Shown here: positions 1 to 9,356 of the stretch, piece by piece
Layout of the letters: the number at the start of each line of letters is the position of its first letter
How positions within the stretch are numbered: the first letter of the stretch is position 1
Source of the DNA: Chitinophaga pinensis
GTDB taxonomy: Bacteria > Bacteroidota > Bacteroidia > Chitinophagales > UBA10324
Direction of reading: 5' to 3'
NCBI GenBank assembly: GCA_945892775.1
Contig: CAMDDP010000005.1
Span: 32,001 to 96,000 of the forward strand
Length of the DNA stretch: 64,000 nucleotides
Translations under genes and position numbers: made by a program
Notes under the pieces: generated by a model
Told to the model about the DNA's origin: nothing
Databases searched by the model: none
The model's input: the letters and a program-made list of their open reading frames with translations, nothing else

Positions 1-330
<330 letters not shown>

Positions 331-415
331 ATAAATTTTCTATTCAATGAGTTCATAATCTTGACTTAAATAAATTGCGTTAAACAACATTATGTTTTCG
401 TCAGGAAAAGAAATT

Positions 416-2611
416 TTATCTAAGAAACAGCATTTCTCTATACTTTGGCAACGACCATAAATCATCGCTTACCATTAATTCAAGCTTATCCGCATGGTAT
501 CGAATCTCATTAAAGAAAGGTTTCACTTTTTCACAATAGGCAATTGCTTTATCGCGAGCACCTTCAATCTCGTTTGCTTTCTTACGAGCCTTGGTCATTT
601 CTTCTACCTCCTTAATAATTACTGAAATGTGTTCCGCTACTTCATTTAACAAATCCTTTTGCCCCTTCAGATTTTTTTCTTTAACGCCCATTATTTCTGC
701 TGACTGAATAGATTGTGCTAATTGCTGTTGGTAACGTATTGCTGATGGAATGATATAAGTCATTGACACCTCTCCCATCATTCTACTTTCTATCTGCACC
801 ATTTTCATATATTTTTCCAATTCAATTTCGTGGCGCGCTTCAACTTCTTTATGGCTAAAAACTTTATTCTCTGTCATTACCTTTATTGCTTTTTCAGAAA
901 CATAGAAGTCCAATGCATAAGGGGTTGTTTTTATATTATTGAGTCCACGCTTCTTTGCCTCTTTCTCCCATTCATCGCTGTAATTATTGCCTTCAAAACA
1001 AATACGCTTGCTACTAGTAATATATTGTTGTAAAACTTTCAGTATAGCAGAATCTTTTGTTTCACCACTCTTCATTAAACCATCAACTTCTATTTTAAAT
1101 TTCTTTAATTGATCAGCCACAATTGTGTTTAACACAGTCATTGTTGAGCTACAATTTGCAGATGAACCAACTGCGCGTACTTCAAATTTATTCCCTGTAA
1201 ATGCAAAAGGCGATGTTCGATTGCGATCAGTATTATCCAACATAAGGTCAGGAATTTTATTATGAATATCCAATTTCAATAACTGATGGTCGGCTTCGTC
1301 CAAATTACCTTTCTTCACTCTTTGCTCTACTTCATTCAATACTTCTGTTAAATAACTACCAATAAAAACACTAATGATTGCTGGAGGTGCTTCATTAGCT
1401 CCCAAACGAAAATCATTTGCAGCACTGGCAATTGAAGCGCGTAACAAATCAGCATGTTCTTCCACTGCTTTAATAGTGTTTACAAAAAATGTAAGAAACA
1501 TGAAATTTGTTTTGGGTGTACGACCAGGGCTTAGTAAATTTTTTCCTGTATCGGTCGCCATACTCCAATTATTATGTTTACCTGAACCATTTACCCCAGC
1601 AAAAGGTTTTTCGTGAAGCAACACCCTTAATTTATGACGGCGTGCTACTCTGTCCATTAAATCCATTAACAACTGATTGTGATCAATGGCAATATTTACT
1701 TCTTCAAAAAATGGAGCACACTCAAATTGAGAGGGGGCAACTTCATTGTGTCGGGTTTTTAACGGAATGCCTAATTTATAGCACTCATTTTCATAGTCAA
1801 CCATGTAAGCTTGAACTCTCTCCGGAATAGATCCGAAATAATGATCATCTAATTGTTGCCCTTTAGCTGAACTATGACCAAACAATGTTCGTCCCGATGC
1901 AACCAAATCAGGACGAGCTTCATACAATGCCTCATCCACTAAAAAATATTCTTGCTCCCAACCTAAAGTTGGACTTACACGCGTAATATTTTTATCGAAG
2001 TAGTGACAAACTTCAACAGCGGCAGTTTCTAAAGCTTGCAAAGATTTTAATAATGGTGCTTTATAATCTAGCGCCTCACCATTGTAAGAAACAAAAATGG
2101 TTGGAATACAAAGTGTTTTACTATTACCAGCGTCCATAATAAAAGCAGGACTACTCGGATCCCATGCTGAATACCCCCTTGCTTCAAATGTTACCCTTAA
2201 CCCTCCACTCGGAAAGCTTGAAGCATCTGGCTCCTGCTGCACTAAAGCGTTACCATCAAAAACTTCCAATCCTTTTCCAGTTGCAGTTTGCTGAAAAAAT
2301 GCATCATGCTTTTCTGCTGTTGCTCCTGTTAATGGTTGAAACCAATGTGTATAATGTGTTACCTCACGGCTTATTGCCCATGACTTCATTGCACTTGCGA
2401 CTTGTTCAGCAGTAGCCCGATCAATCTTACTTCCTGATTTTATTGCTTCCATAACAATATCAAAGGCATCCTTAGGCAAGTAGCTTTTCATCACATCTTC
2501 AGTAAAAACATTAATCGCATAGAAATCCGAAATTTTTTTTCCGGGAGCTTCAACTTTAGCAATATGATTTTCTGCAACCTTACTTAATGCCTGAAAGCGT
2601 GTGTTGGTCAT
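416..2611 (-). CDS. glnN: Glutamine synthetase type III
   Basis: This 731-residue protein matches the large GSIII class (about 700-730 aa) common in Bacteroidota, which makes glutamine from glutamate, ammonia and ATP. Visible family text includes the region around residues 341-350 (NGSGKHNNWS), which forms part of the ammonium/glutamate site, followed by PGRTPKTNFMFLTFF, and an EQEYF metal-binding segment earlier in the chain. The C-terminal part is rich in Lys and Glu and probably helical. The ATG at 2611 is preceded by a 170-bp region of extreme AT content. The gene stands alone, convergent with the PLP enzyme downstream. The usual GSI/GSII adenylylation loop is not expected in this class. 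Confidence 0.96.
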   Translation of the reverse strand: MTNTRFQALSKVAENHIAKVEAPGKKISDFYAINVFTEDVMKSYLPKDAFDIVMEAIKSGSKIDRATAEQVASAMKSWAISREVTHYTHWFQPLTGATAEKHDAFFQQTATGKGLEVFDGNALVQQEPDASSFPSGGLRVTFEARGYSAWDPSSPAFIMDAGNSKTLCIPTIFVSYNGEALDYKAPLLKSLQALETAAVEVCHYFDKNITRVSPTLGWEQEYFLVDEALYEARPDLVASGRTLFGHSSAKGQQLDDHYFGSIPERVQAYMVDYENECYKLGIPLKTRHNEVAPSQFECAPFFEEVNIAIDHNQLLMDLMDRVARRHKLRVLLHEKPFAGVNGSGKHNNWSMATDTGKNLLSPGRTPKTNFMFLTFFVNTIKAVEEHADLLRASIASAANDFRLGANEAPPAIISVFIGSYLTEVLNEVEQRVKKGNLDEADHQLLKLDIHNKIPDLMLDNTDRNRTSPFAFTGNKFEVRAVGSSANCSSTMTVLNTIVADQLKKFKIEVDGLMKSGETKDSAILKVLQQYITSSKRICFEGNNYSDEWEKEAKKRGLNNIKTTPYALDFYVSEKAIKVMTENKVFSHKEVEARHEIELEKYMKMVQIESRMMGEVSMTYIIPSAIRYQQQLAQSIQSAEIMGVKEKNLKGQKDLLNEVAEHISVIIKEVEEMTKARKKANEIEGARDKAIAYCEKVKPFFNEIRYHADKLELMVSDDLWSLPKYREMLFLR

Positions 2612-2782
2612 AAATATTTTTTATGCTACAATATTAATATGGCCATTTTAAATAAACAGAAATATTTTATATTTATTTTAAATTTTTTGTTAAAAATCGA
2701 TAAAAAAATTAAAAATTTTTATATTTTATTATATTTTTTGATAAAAAATAACCCAATAATAAATATTAATACATATATATAT
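2612..2782. other. Extremely AT-rich spacer upstream of glnN
   Basis: The spacer between glnN and the membrane-protein gene is almost entirely A/T, with repeated TTTTATATTTTATT-like words and alternating AT near 2770-2780. Both flanking genes are on the minus strand, so it must contain the glnN promoter; no clear TAnnTTTG octamer could be fixed. No open frame, RNA or strong hairpin is visible. Confidence 0.5.
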
Positions 2783-4042
2783 TTATTTAATATTTAAATA
2801 TTTCCTAATTACCTCAACAGGAATCAAACTAATAATAGCTAGTACAAGAAAAAAAGTTCCTGTGCTTTTGTATCGAGAAAGCGCGCCTAAATTCGGAACA
2901 ATCATTCCTAATAAAATATAAAGTGAAAGGGTATAGCCGATTGATAAATAAAATAAGTGGGGAACTAATTTTCGTTTTAAAATCGAATAAAAAATTAAAA
3001 AAAATAGCAGCGCAAATAAAAATAAATCTTGAAGCCCAATAACAAGCTGATAAATATTAACGACCTCCCAAGGCAATGGCTTCAAAAAAGAATGAATTAT
3101 TGAAACAGGAATTATTCTAATAAAAGAAATTGCATTTGCATGAATAGTCGGAAGAGAAACGGAATTTTCTGTTACCGCCAAATCATTAAAAGCCGCCTGC
3201 CATTCAATTAATTTATTAAATGGTGTAATAGATGTTGTGATTGAACTAACCAGAAGTATTAATAAAATAAACCCTATAAATGTGGAGGAATAAAGCAAAA
3301 ACAACCTTCTATCATTTTTTTTGTAAATAAGATAATCAAACAATAATGGAATTAAGATAACTATAATATATGAGCGAACTATGTATAATAGAATAAATCC
3401 CAAAAGTCCTACAATGAAATTTATAGGCGAGTATTTTACCCTGCTTTTAATTGAATGAAAAATTAAGCCAATAGCCAATAGAGCTAGGCCATCTTTATGA
3501 ATCCCTGAAGTCCAAAAAACAACTGACGGTACTAGTACCAATCCTACTAAAATCAACATTTTTTTTTCTTTTAACTCGTTCTTAAATGCGGAATAAAGCA
3601 TAGCTACCCCGGCAAAAGAAAGGATATTAAAAAATACCACATGTACATTATAAAATCCCCCTGAAATCAATGCAACTAATGCGTGAAAACGAACAATAAG
3701 ATAATAACTTTCGTCGCCATAAGGAATAGAATTATAAGCCCATCTTGTGACGCCTTCATATGGCGGATAACTACAGGGCAAAAAAACCAGTTTAGAATAA
3801 ACAATCAATCCATGATTATAAAGCAGGTTGTAAATCCTAATCCCCTGTTTAAAACCGTACAATGTATCACCGCCACCAAAACTTTGGAGGTGTATATAGC
3901 CATATAAAATTCCAACTAAAACTTTAAACAGAAAAATAGCAATCCACCAATGAATTTTTATTTCTGATTTTTTAAAAAATTTCATCCTGCTGATCCCCCA
4001 GCAAATAATAATTGAATAAAAAAAAATAAGTATCCACTGCAT
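2783..4042 (-). CDS. Polytopic membrane protein of unknown function
   Basis: This is a roughly 419-residue, very hydrophobic protein with about ten predicted membrane segments. An ATG at 4042 (MQWILIFF) is preferred to a TTG three codons upstream. The segment PSVVFWTSGIHKDGLALLA resembles a motif in Bacteroidota membrane proteins of the Wzy/EpsG or GT-C-like kind, where a conserved loop follows FW(S/T)SG. No function can be assigned. It is the last gene of the minus-strand lpx run, 53 bp downstream of the ABC ATPase, so it may be co-transcribed with it. It could be the membrane partner of that ATPase, but it lacks the look of a typical ABC permease, and a glycan-related role is equally possible. 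Confidence 0.75.
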   Translation of the reverse strand: MQWILIFFYSIIICWGISRMKFFKKSEIKIHWWIAIFLFKVLVGILYGYIHLQSFGGGDTLYGFKQGIRIYNLLYNHGLIVYSKLVFLPCSYPPYEGVTRWAYNSIPYGDESYYLIVRFHALVALISGGFYNVHVVFFNILSFAGVAMLYSAFKNELKEKKMLILVGLVLVPSVVFWTSGIHKDGLALLAIGLIFHSIKSRVKYSPINFIVGLLGFILLYIVRSYIIVILIPLLFDYLIYKKNDRRLFLLYSSTFIGFILLILLVSSITTSITPFNKLIEWQAAFNDLAVTENSVSLPTIHANAISFIRIIPVSIIHSFLKPLPWEVVNIYQLVIGLQDLFLFALLFFLIFYSILKRKLVPHLFYLSIGYTLSLYILLGMIVPNLGALSRYKSTGTFFLVLAIISLIPVEVIRKYLNIK

Positions 4043-4095
4043 TGAGGCCAAAGATGAAAAAACAATTGGGCTATTAAAAATTTTGATTCATTCAA

Positions 4096-4713
4096 TTACT
4101 TATAATCTGCAAGTATGATTTTCTCATCGCATGCCTCATATTCCCGTTCAATATTAGAAGCGATAATAACCAGCCTTTTTTTTGCATATTGACTCATTAA
4201 GCCTTTCCACCACTGCACCCCCTGTTCATCCAAATTTGTGGTTGGTTCATCCAATAATAAAATAGGTGATTCGGAAAATATCGCCACCATAAGTTTAGCA
4301 CGTTGCTTCATTCCAGATGAGTACTGTTTTATTTGTCGATCGAATGACTTTTCAAATCCACTTAATTGAATTATATTTTTAATGGAAAGATTTGAATTGA
4401 ATTTTTTAAATCCTGAATGAAATTGAAGTAGCTCTTCCAATGTCATTTCTTCAGGAAGTTCAAGATATGGTGCGGCAATACTTATATACTGAAAGAAATT
4501 TTCAGGTTCAATTATTTTTTCATTTTCGGAATAGAAAATTTCGCCTGTTGAAGGAATGATATTTCCCGCAACCACCTGCAACAGAGTTGATTTTCCACTG
4601 CCGTTTGGTCCAAGAATAGCGTAAGATTTATCCGTTTGAAAAGTGGAATTCAAATTTCGGAATATCCACTCGTAGTTATATCGCTTTCCGGCTGACTTAA
4701 GAGTTATCTTCAT
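4096..4713 (-). CDS. ABC transporter ATP-binding protein
   Basis: This 205-residue single ATPase domain carries a Walker A motif (GPNGSGKST, about residues 36-44), an ABC signature (SSGMKQR), Walker B (ILLLDEPTTNLD) and a C-terminal switch region. It is short compared with import ATPases and resembles the exporter-type subunits of simple two-component systems. Its start overlaps the 3' end of lpxA by 17 bp, which implies tight co-expression with lipid A genes. No permease of recognisable ABC type lies beside it; the next gene encodes a polytopic protein of a different look. Substrate unknown. Lpx-linked placement hints at envelope-lipid traffic, but this is inference. Confidence 0.9.
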   Translation of the reverse strand: MKITLKSAGKRYNYEWIFRNLNSTFQTDKSYAILGPNGSGKSTLLQVVAGNIIPSTGEIFYSENEKIIEPENFFQYISIAAPYLELPEEMTLEELLQFHSGFKKFNSNLSIKNIIQLSGFEKSFDRQIKQYSSGMKQRAKLMVAIFSESPILLLDEPTTNLDEQGVQWWKGLMSQYAKKRLVIIASNIEREYEACDEKIILADYK

Positions 4714-5497
4714 TTACAATGGAATCATATCCCTTGATAATTCCTTTTTCTGAATCGCGAATAAATTTTAAAATAACATCCCGTTCAGGTGAAGATTGAA
4801 ATTTTGCTTCTAAAGCTTCAATCGCTTTTGTTACATTATCATGGTCAACAAAAATCACTCTATATATATTGTGTATCTCAGCAATTGATTCAACACTATA
4901 CCCTCTTCTTTTTAATCCAACAGAATTTACACCAGCATATGAAAGAGGTTCTCTTGCAGCTTTAATGAATGGCGGCACATCTTTTCGAACCAAACTTCCA
5001 CCTGTAATAAATGATTGGGTTCCAATTCTTAAAAACTGCTGAACAGCAGAAACGCCTCCAATATTTACAAAATCTTCAATAACAATATGGCCAGCGAGAT
5101 TAACATTATTGGCTAAAACAACATTATTACCAATTACACAATCATGAGCTACATGCGAATAGGCCATCAGCAAACAATTATTACCAATCTCAGTTTTATT
5201 GCTCCATTTTGTACCCCGATTTACAGTAACACATTCTCTAATAACAGTATTGTCTCCTATCCTAGTGATAGTTTCTTCTCCTTCAAATTTCAAGTCCTGA
5301 GGTTCGGCACTGATTACAGCTCCCGGAAATATTTTGCAATTTTTTCCAATGCGAGCCCCATTCATAATAGTTGAATTCGGACCTATCCATGTTCCGTCCC
5401 CTACCTCAACATTGGCTGAAATAAAAGCAAACGCTTCTATAGTTACATTTTTTCCAATCTTAGCTTCTGGGTGAATTGAAGCGAGGTTTGATATCAT
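4697..5497 (-). CDS. lpxA: Acyl-ACP--UDP-N-acetylglucosamine O-acyltransferase
   Basis: This 266-residue left-handed beta-helix protein performs the first step of lipid A synthesis, 3-O-acylation of UDP-GlcNAc. Hexapeptide repeats run through the first 190 residues, and the LpxA-specific MAYSHVAHDCVIGNN segment carries the catalytic His. The C-terminal helical domain follows GLKRRGYS. Start ATG at 5497. It lies 65 bp downstream of lpxC-fabZ and overlaps the ABC ATPase gene. LpxA is normally about 255-265 aa, so it is full length. Confidence 0.97.
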   Translation of the reverse strand: MISNLASIHPEAKIGKNVTIEAFAFISANVEVGDGTWIGPNSTIMNGARIGKNCKIFPGAVISAEPQDLKFEGEETITRIGDNTVIRECVTVNRGTKWSNKTEIGNNCLLMAYSHVAHDCVIGNNVVLANNVNLAGHIVIEDFVNIGGVSAVQQFLRIGTQSFITGGSLVRKDVPPFIKAAREPLSYAGVNSVGLKRRGYSVESIAEIHNIYRVIFVDHDNVTKAIEALEAKFQSSPERDVILKFIRDSEKGIIKGYDSIVNEDNS

Positions 5498-5562
5498 ATT
5501 CAGTAGTGGCTATTATTTTTAGTATTGCTTAAAGAGTCTGTTATTAGAATTTTAGTTGCACA

Positions 5563-6963
5563 TTAGATTGGTTGTTTTCGAACAATTTGCGCAACAAGGT
5601 CAGCCTCAGTTACAATTTTGTTTCCTACATAAATTTTCCCATGCATTTCACAAATTCCCCTGCGAATAGGAGAAAGCAATTCAAGTTTCATTATTAATGT
5701 ATCCCCTGGAATGACCTTGCTTTTGAATCTTGCATTATCAATTTTCAAAAAATAAGTATCCCAATTTTCAGGATCCTCTAAGGTGCTCATTACTAATATT
5801 CCACCTGTTTGTGCCATTGCTTCAATTTGTAAAACCCCAGGCATTACTGGATTTCCAGGAAAATGTCCCTGAAAAAAATTCTCATTGAAGGTTACATTTT
5901 TAATGCCTACAACACTATGGTCGGTGATTTCAATAATTTTATCAACCAATAAAAAAGGATACTTGTGAGGTAGAATCCTTTCAATCTGCCTGATGTCGAA
6001 AACAGGCGGAGCGGTTGGGTCATAGAATGGAGCAGTTTTTCCGTTTTTCATTTCTTTAATCATTGTCTTAATTTTTTTTGCAAAAGCTACATTTGTTGAA
6101 TGTCCTGGACGCGAACCTGTGATGTGCGCTTTAACTGGAGAACCAATGAGGGCAAGATCTCCAACAACATCTAACAACTTATGTCTTGCTGGTTCATTAT
6201 CGTATCGTAATTCCGTATTATTCAAATACCCTTCTTTATTCACATTCACATCATCACGGTCAAAAAGCTTTTTCAATTTAGAAAGCGTTTCAGCATCAGG
6301 CTTCTTTTCAACTACAACAATTGCATTTTCTAAATCTCCACCCTTTATTAAATTCTTTTTTACAAGCCCTTCAATTTCGTGAAGAAAACAAAAAGTTCTT
6401 GCTTGTCCAATTTCTTTGTTAAATTCTGAAATATTATTAAGACTCGCCTCCTGTTTTCCCAAAACATTTGAATCATAGTCAATAGTAACATCCACCCTGT
6501 ATTCATCAGCAGGAACAGCATTCATCTGAACATTTTTTTCCGCATCATAGTGTGAAACAACTTCTGACAGTTTTATATAATGCCGAATAGCTTCTTGTTC
6601 AATAATTCCTGATTCATAAAATGCATCAATAAAAGCCGATGAACTTCCGTCCATGATCGGAATTTCAGGGCCATTAATTTCAATCAAAACATTATCTAAT
6701 TCAGCTCCTACCAGTGCGGCAAGTACATGTTCAATGGTATGAACTCTTACTCCTTTATGTTCAATAGTGGTCCCTCGAGAAGTATCAACTACAAAATCCA
6801 CATCGGCTTTTATAGTATTGTCACCTTTTAAATCCACTCGCTTAAAAACAAACCCATGATTGGGCGGTGCTTGTTTAAAAGTGATAGTTGCAGAAATACC
6901 AGTATGCAATCCTTTGCCGGAAAGTGAAATAGGCTTATTAATAGTTCGTTGCCTGATTATCAT
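5563..6963 (-). CDS. lpxC-fabZ: Bifunctional UDP-3-O-acyl-N-acetylglucosamine deacetylase / 3-hydroxyacyl-ACP dehydratase
   Basis: This 466-residue fusion has two parts. Residues 1 to about 305 are LpxC, the zinc deacetylase that commits to lipid A synthesis, with the zinc-ligand motif HTIEH (His75, His79) and the later HKLLDVVGDL segment. Residues from about 320 to the end are FabZ, with LPHKYPFLLVDK (catalytic His near 332) and GHFPGNPVMPGV. The fusion is a known Bacteroidota arrangement and couples the LpxC step to supply of 3-hydroxyacyl chains. Its start overlaps the lpxD stop by 4 bp, which is a translational coupling arrangement. Confidence 0.98.
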   Translation of the reverse strand: MIIRQRTINKPISLSGKGLHTGISATITFKQAPPNHGFVFKRVDLKGDNTIKADVDFVVDTSRGTTIEHKGVRVHTIEHVLAALVGAELDNVLIEINGPEIPIMDGSSSAFIDAFYESGIIEQEAIRHYIKLSEVVSHYDAEKNVQMNAVPADEYRVDVTIDYDSNVLGKQEASLNNISEFNKEIGQARTFCFLHEIEGLVKKNLIKGGDLENAIVVVEKKPDAETLSKLKKLFDRDDVNVNKEGYLNNTELRYDNEPARHKLLDVVGDLALIGSPVKAHITGSRPGHSTNVAFAKKIKTMIKEMKNGKTAPFYDPTAPPVFDIRQIERILPHKYPFLLVDKIIEITDHSVVGIKNVTFNENFFQGHFPGNPVMPGVLQIEAMAQTGGILVMSTLEDPENWDTYFLKIDNARFKSKVIPGDTLIMKLELLSPIRRGICEMHGKIYVGNKIVTEADLVAQIVRKQPI

Positions 6964-8012
6964 TTTTCTGTGGCCCTATTCTTCTTTAAATTTTCCAATT
7001 CTTTTTCGAGTTGTTCGATTTTTAAACGCAGCGAAGGTAATTGACGAAAGACAACTTGAGAACGCAATGATTCAAAATAATCAAAAGCAGGTGACCCTGA
7101 GAATGCTTTGCCTTGTTCTTCAATGCTTTTAGATACACCACTTTGGGCATTAATTCGTGTTCCGTCAGCAATTGTAATATGTCCAACAAAACCAACCTGC
7201 CCACCTATCAAACATTTTCTTCCGATTTTAGTAGACCCTGAAATTCCTGTTTGAGCTGCTATTACTGTATGTTCCCCTATTTCCACATTGTGTGCAATTT
7301 GTACAAGGTTATCAATTTTTACCCCGTGATGAATAATTGTGCTTCCCACTGTGGCTCGATCAATAGTGGAGTTGGAACCTATCTCCACATCATCTTCAAT
7401 AATAACATTCCCCAACTGTGGAATTTTCATATATGAACCATCGAGCAATGGAGCGTGACCGAAACCATCGCTACCGATTACTACTCCTGCATGCACAATA
7501 CACCGCTCACCGATTTTTGTATCAGCATAAATTTTTACTCCTGAATAAATAATGGTTCCATTTTTTATTACACACCTATCACCAATGGTAGCACTAGGAA
7601 AAACTTTAACACCATCTTCTATTATCGTGTTATCACCAATGTATGCAAATGCTGCAATGTACACATCAACCCCAATTTTGGCAGATGGTGAAATATAACT
7701 TGACTCTTCAATTCCTGTTTTATCAGCCAACACGGTGCTAAATTTCTGCATCACTCGCGCGAAAGCAATGTATGGTTCAGTCACTCGAATTATTGATTTC
7801 ACTTTGGTTTCACTAACAGTAGTTGATTCAGCCAGTAAAAGCACCGATGCTTTGGTTGTGACTGCATACCCTATGTACTTGGGATTGGAAATAAATGATA
7901 CAGATCCTTCATTCGCATCTTCAATTCGTGATGGATGAGTGATTATTGTTTCAGAGCTTCCTTCAAGGCGACCATTTAACCAATGGCACAATTCGCCTGC
8001 TGTAAAATTCAT
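6960..8012 (-). CDS. lpxD: UDP-3-O-(3-hydroxyacyl)glucosamine N-acyltransferase
   Basis: This 350-residue protein catalyses the third lipid A step, N-acylation of UDP-3-O-acyl-glucosamine. An N-terminal uridine-binding domain (about residues 1-100) is followed by hexapeptide repeats forming a left-handed beta helix. The HNVEIGEHTVIAAQTG segment holds the catalytic His. The C-terminal coiled helix (IEQLEKELENLKKN) is typical of LpxD. It is first in the lpxD, lpxC-fabZ, lpxA order and starts 48 bp after the end of the upstream HD-domain gene, so it may read from that promoter or its own. Confidence 0.97.
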   Translation of the reverse strand: MNFTAGELCHWLNGRLEGSSETIITHPSRIEDANEGSVSFISNPKYIGYAVTTKASVLLLAESTTVSETKVKSIIRVTEPYIAFARVMQKFSTVLADKTGIEESSYISPSAKIGVDVYIAAFAYIGDNTIIEDGVKVFPSATIGDRCVIKNGTIIYSGVKIYADTKIGERCIVHAGVVIGSDGFGHAPLLDGSYMKIPQLGNVIIEDDVEIGSNSTIDRATVGSTIIHHGVKIDNLVQIAHNVEIGEHTVIAAQTGISGSTKIGRKCLIGGQVGFVGHITIADGTRINAQSGVSKSIEEQGKAFSGSPAFDYFESLRSQVVFRQLPSLRLKIEQLEKELENLKKNRATEK

Positions 8013-8060
8013 GGGCGTAAAAATAATTTAATTAAGGGCTAAATGAAACAAGAAAAAAGC

Positions 8061-9287
8061 CTATTTAATCTCTTTTGGCCAACACATATAATATTTAACT
8101 ACAGGCTCAGAAAGCACAGAAATATTTAATTGGTCCGAAGCTTCAGCAATGTCTTTCACTTTTCCATCCTTTAATAAAATATTTATGGCATCACCCTTAC
8201 GACTATAAGCGTTGTTACTCGTTGATTCTTCAATCAATAAATATTGCAACTCTTCTTTTTTCGTTCCAAATTTATTTGAAATTTTATTTTTAAGAGATTC
8301 AATTTTATTCTTGGAAAATGGTTGTGGCTGTAATTCAATGTGAAATAATTTTCGATTGATTAAACATTTGCTTAGGTAGGAAAGCACTTTGTCGTCGTGA
8401 GTTTGCCATACTTTTATTGCGTTCATTACATCAGTATCATCTAGTAACGCAAATTGTTCAAACACATTATCATTCTTATAAAAATCTTTAGTATTAAGGT
8501 TTTCTGAAATAAAAAAACTTAAAGCCGGAGAAGCAAAAACATCAGAGCCCCTTATACTTAATTCTCTTGCACGTTGTAAAATACGAACCAACATTTGCTC
8601 AGCCACTAATACAGTTTTGTGCAAATACACTTGCCAGTACATCAATCTTCGAGAAACAATAAATTTTTCAATACTATAAATCCCCTTTGCTTCCACAACC
8701 AATTCTCCTTTGTGAACTGAAAGCATTTTGATGATGCGGTCATACCCAATCACTCCTTCTGCTACTCCAGTAAAAAAACTATCTCGATTTAAATAATCCA
8801 ATCTATCCACATCCAATTGACCACTCACTAACTGATGAAGAAATTTCTTCTTGTACTTATCCTGAAAAATTTTTGTCGCCAGTGAAAGCTTCCCGTTAAA
8901 CTCTTTATTCAACCGATCCATAAACAAAGCTGACAACTCTTCATGGCTCATGCCCTGCACAATTGTTTTTTCAAGTGTGTGAGAAAAAGGCCCATGACCT
9001 ATGTCATGCATTAAAATAGCAATTACCGTTGCCTCCCCTTCTTCTTCAGTAATTAAAATTCCTTTTGAGCGAAGCACTTCCAATGCCTGCTTCATTAGAT
9101 GCATTGCGCCAATAGTGTGTTGAAACCGGGTGTGATTTCCACCTGGATAAACAAGACTGGTTAACCCTAATTGCTGAATCCTTCGCAATCGCTGAAACCA
9201 ACGATGCTCAATGATGTCGAAAATTAATTCCGAAGGAATTGTAATAAATCCGTAAACCGGATCGTTGATGATTTTTCTTTTATTCAC
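8061..9287 (-). CDS. HD-domain phosphohydrolase (dNTPase-like)
   Basis: This 408-residue protein has the metal-binding HD pattern: His52/His57 in NHTRFQHTIG, His94-Asp95 in HDIGHGPFSH, and Asp in GQLDVDRLDYLNRD. This places it in the dGTPase/SAMHD1-like branch of the HD superfamily, probably a nucleotide phosphohydrolase; the substrate is not known. The start appears to be GTG (9287). A promoter-like octamer (reverse complement of 9293-9300) sits only 5 nt before it. It is divergent from porX, a pairing I recall from other Bacteroidota. Confidence 0.9.
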   Translation of the reverse strand: MNKRKIINDPVYGFITIPSELIFDIIEHRWFQRLRRIQQLGLTSLVYPGGNHTRFQHTIGAMHLMKQALEVLRSKGILITEEEGEATVIAILMHDIGHGPFSHTLEKTIVQGMSHEELSALFMDRLNKEFNGKLSLATKIFQDKYKKKFLHQLVSGQLDVDRLDYLNRDSFFTGVAEGVIGYDRIIKMLSVHKGELVVEAKGIYSIEKFIVSRRLMYWQVYLHKTVLVAEQMLVRILQRARELSIRGSDVFASPALSFFISENLNTKDFYKNDNVFEQFALLDDTDVMNAIKVWQTHDDKVLSYLSKCLINRKLFHIELQPQPFSKNKIESLKNKISNKFGTKKEELQYLLIEESTSNNAYSRKGDAINILLKDGKVKDIAEASDQLNISVLSEPVVKYYMCWPKEIK

Positions 9288-9292
9288 GATGC

Positions 9293-9300
9293 AAAAATAA
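9293..9300 (-). promoter_or_regulatory. TAnnTTTG promoter-like octamer before the HD-domain gene
   Basis: Read on the minus strand the sequence is TATTTTTG, matching the Bacteroidota -7 consensus TAnnTTTG. It ends 5 nt before the GTG start at 9287, so transcription would begin at or very near the start codon. Confidence 0.45.
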
Positions 9301-9356
9301 AGTTAATGATGATAGCGACCTTAACAACTAATTTAGCCGACAAAAGTAATTATACT

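Noticed and set aside
1374-2415. Several plus-strand frames of 60-107 codons opposite glnN
   Set aside because: They lie entirely antisense to a well-supported glutamine synthetase and show no recognisable protein features.
2612-2782. Replication origin signal in the extreme AT stretch
   Set aside because: No DnaA-box cluster, dnaA or dnaN nearby; AT richness alone is not evidence.
9306-9356. Upstream start for porX
   Set aside because: The 17 extra residues lack family character, and the ATG at 9357 gives the usual PorX N terminus directly before the receiver domain.
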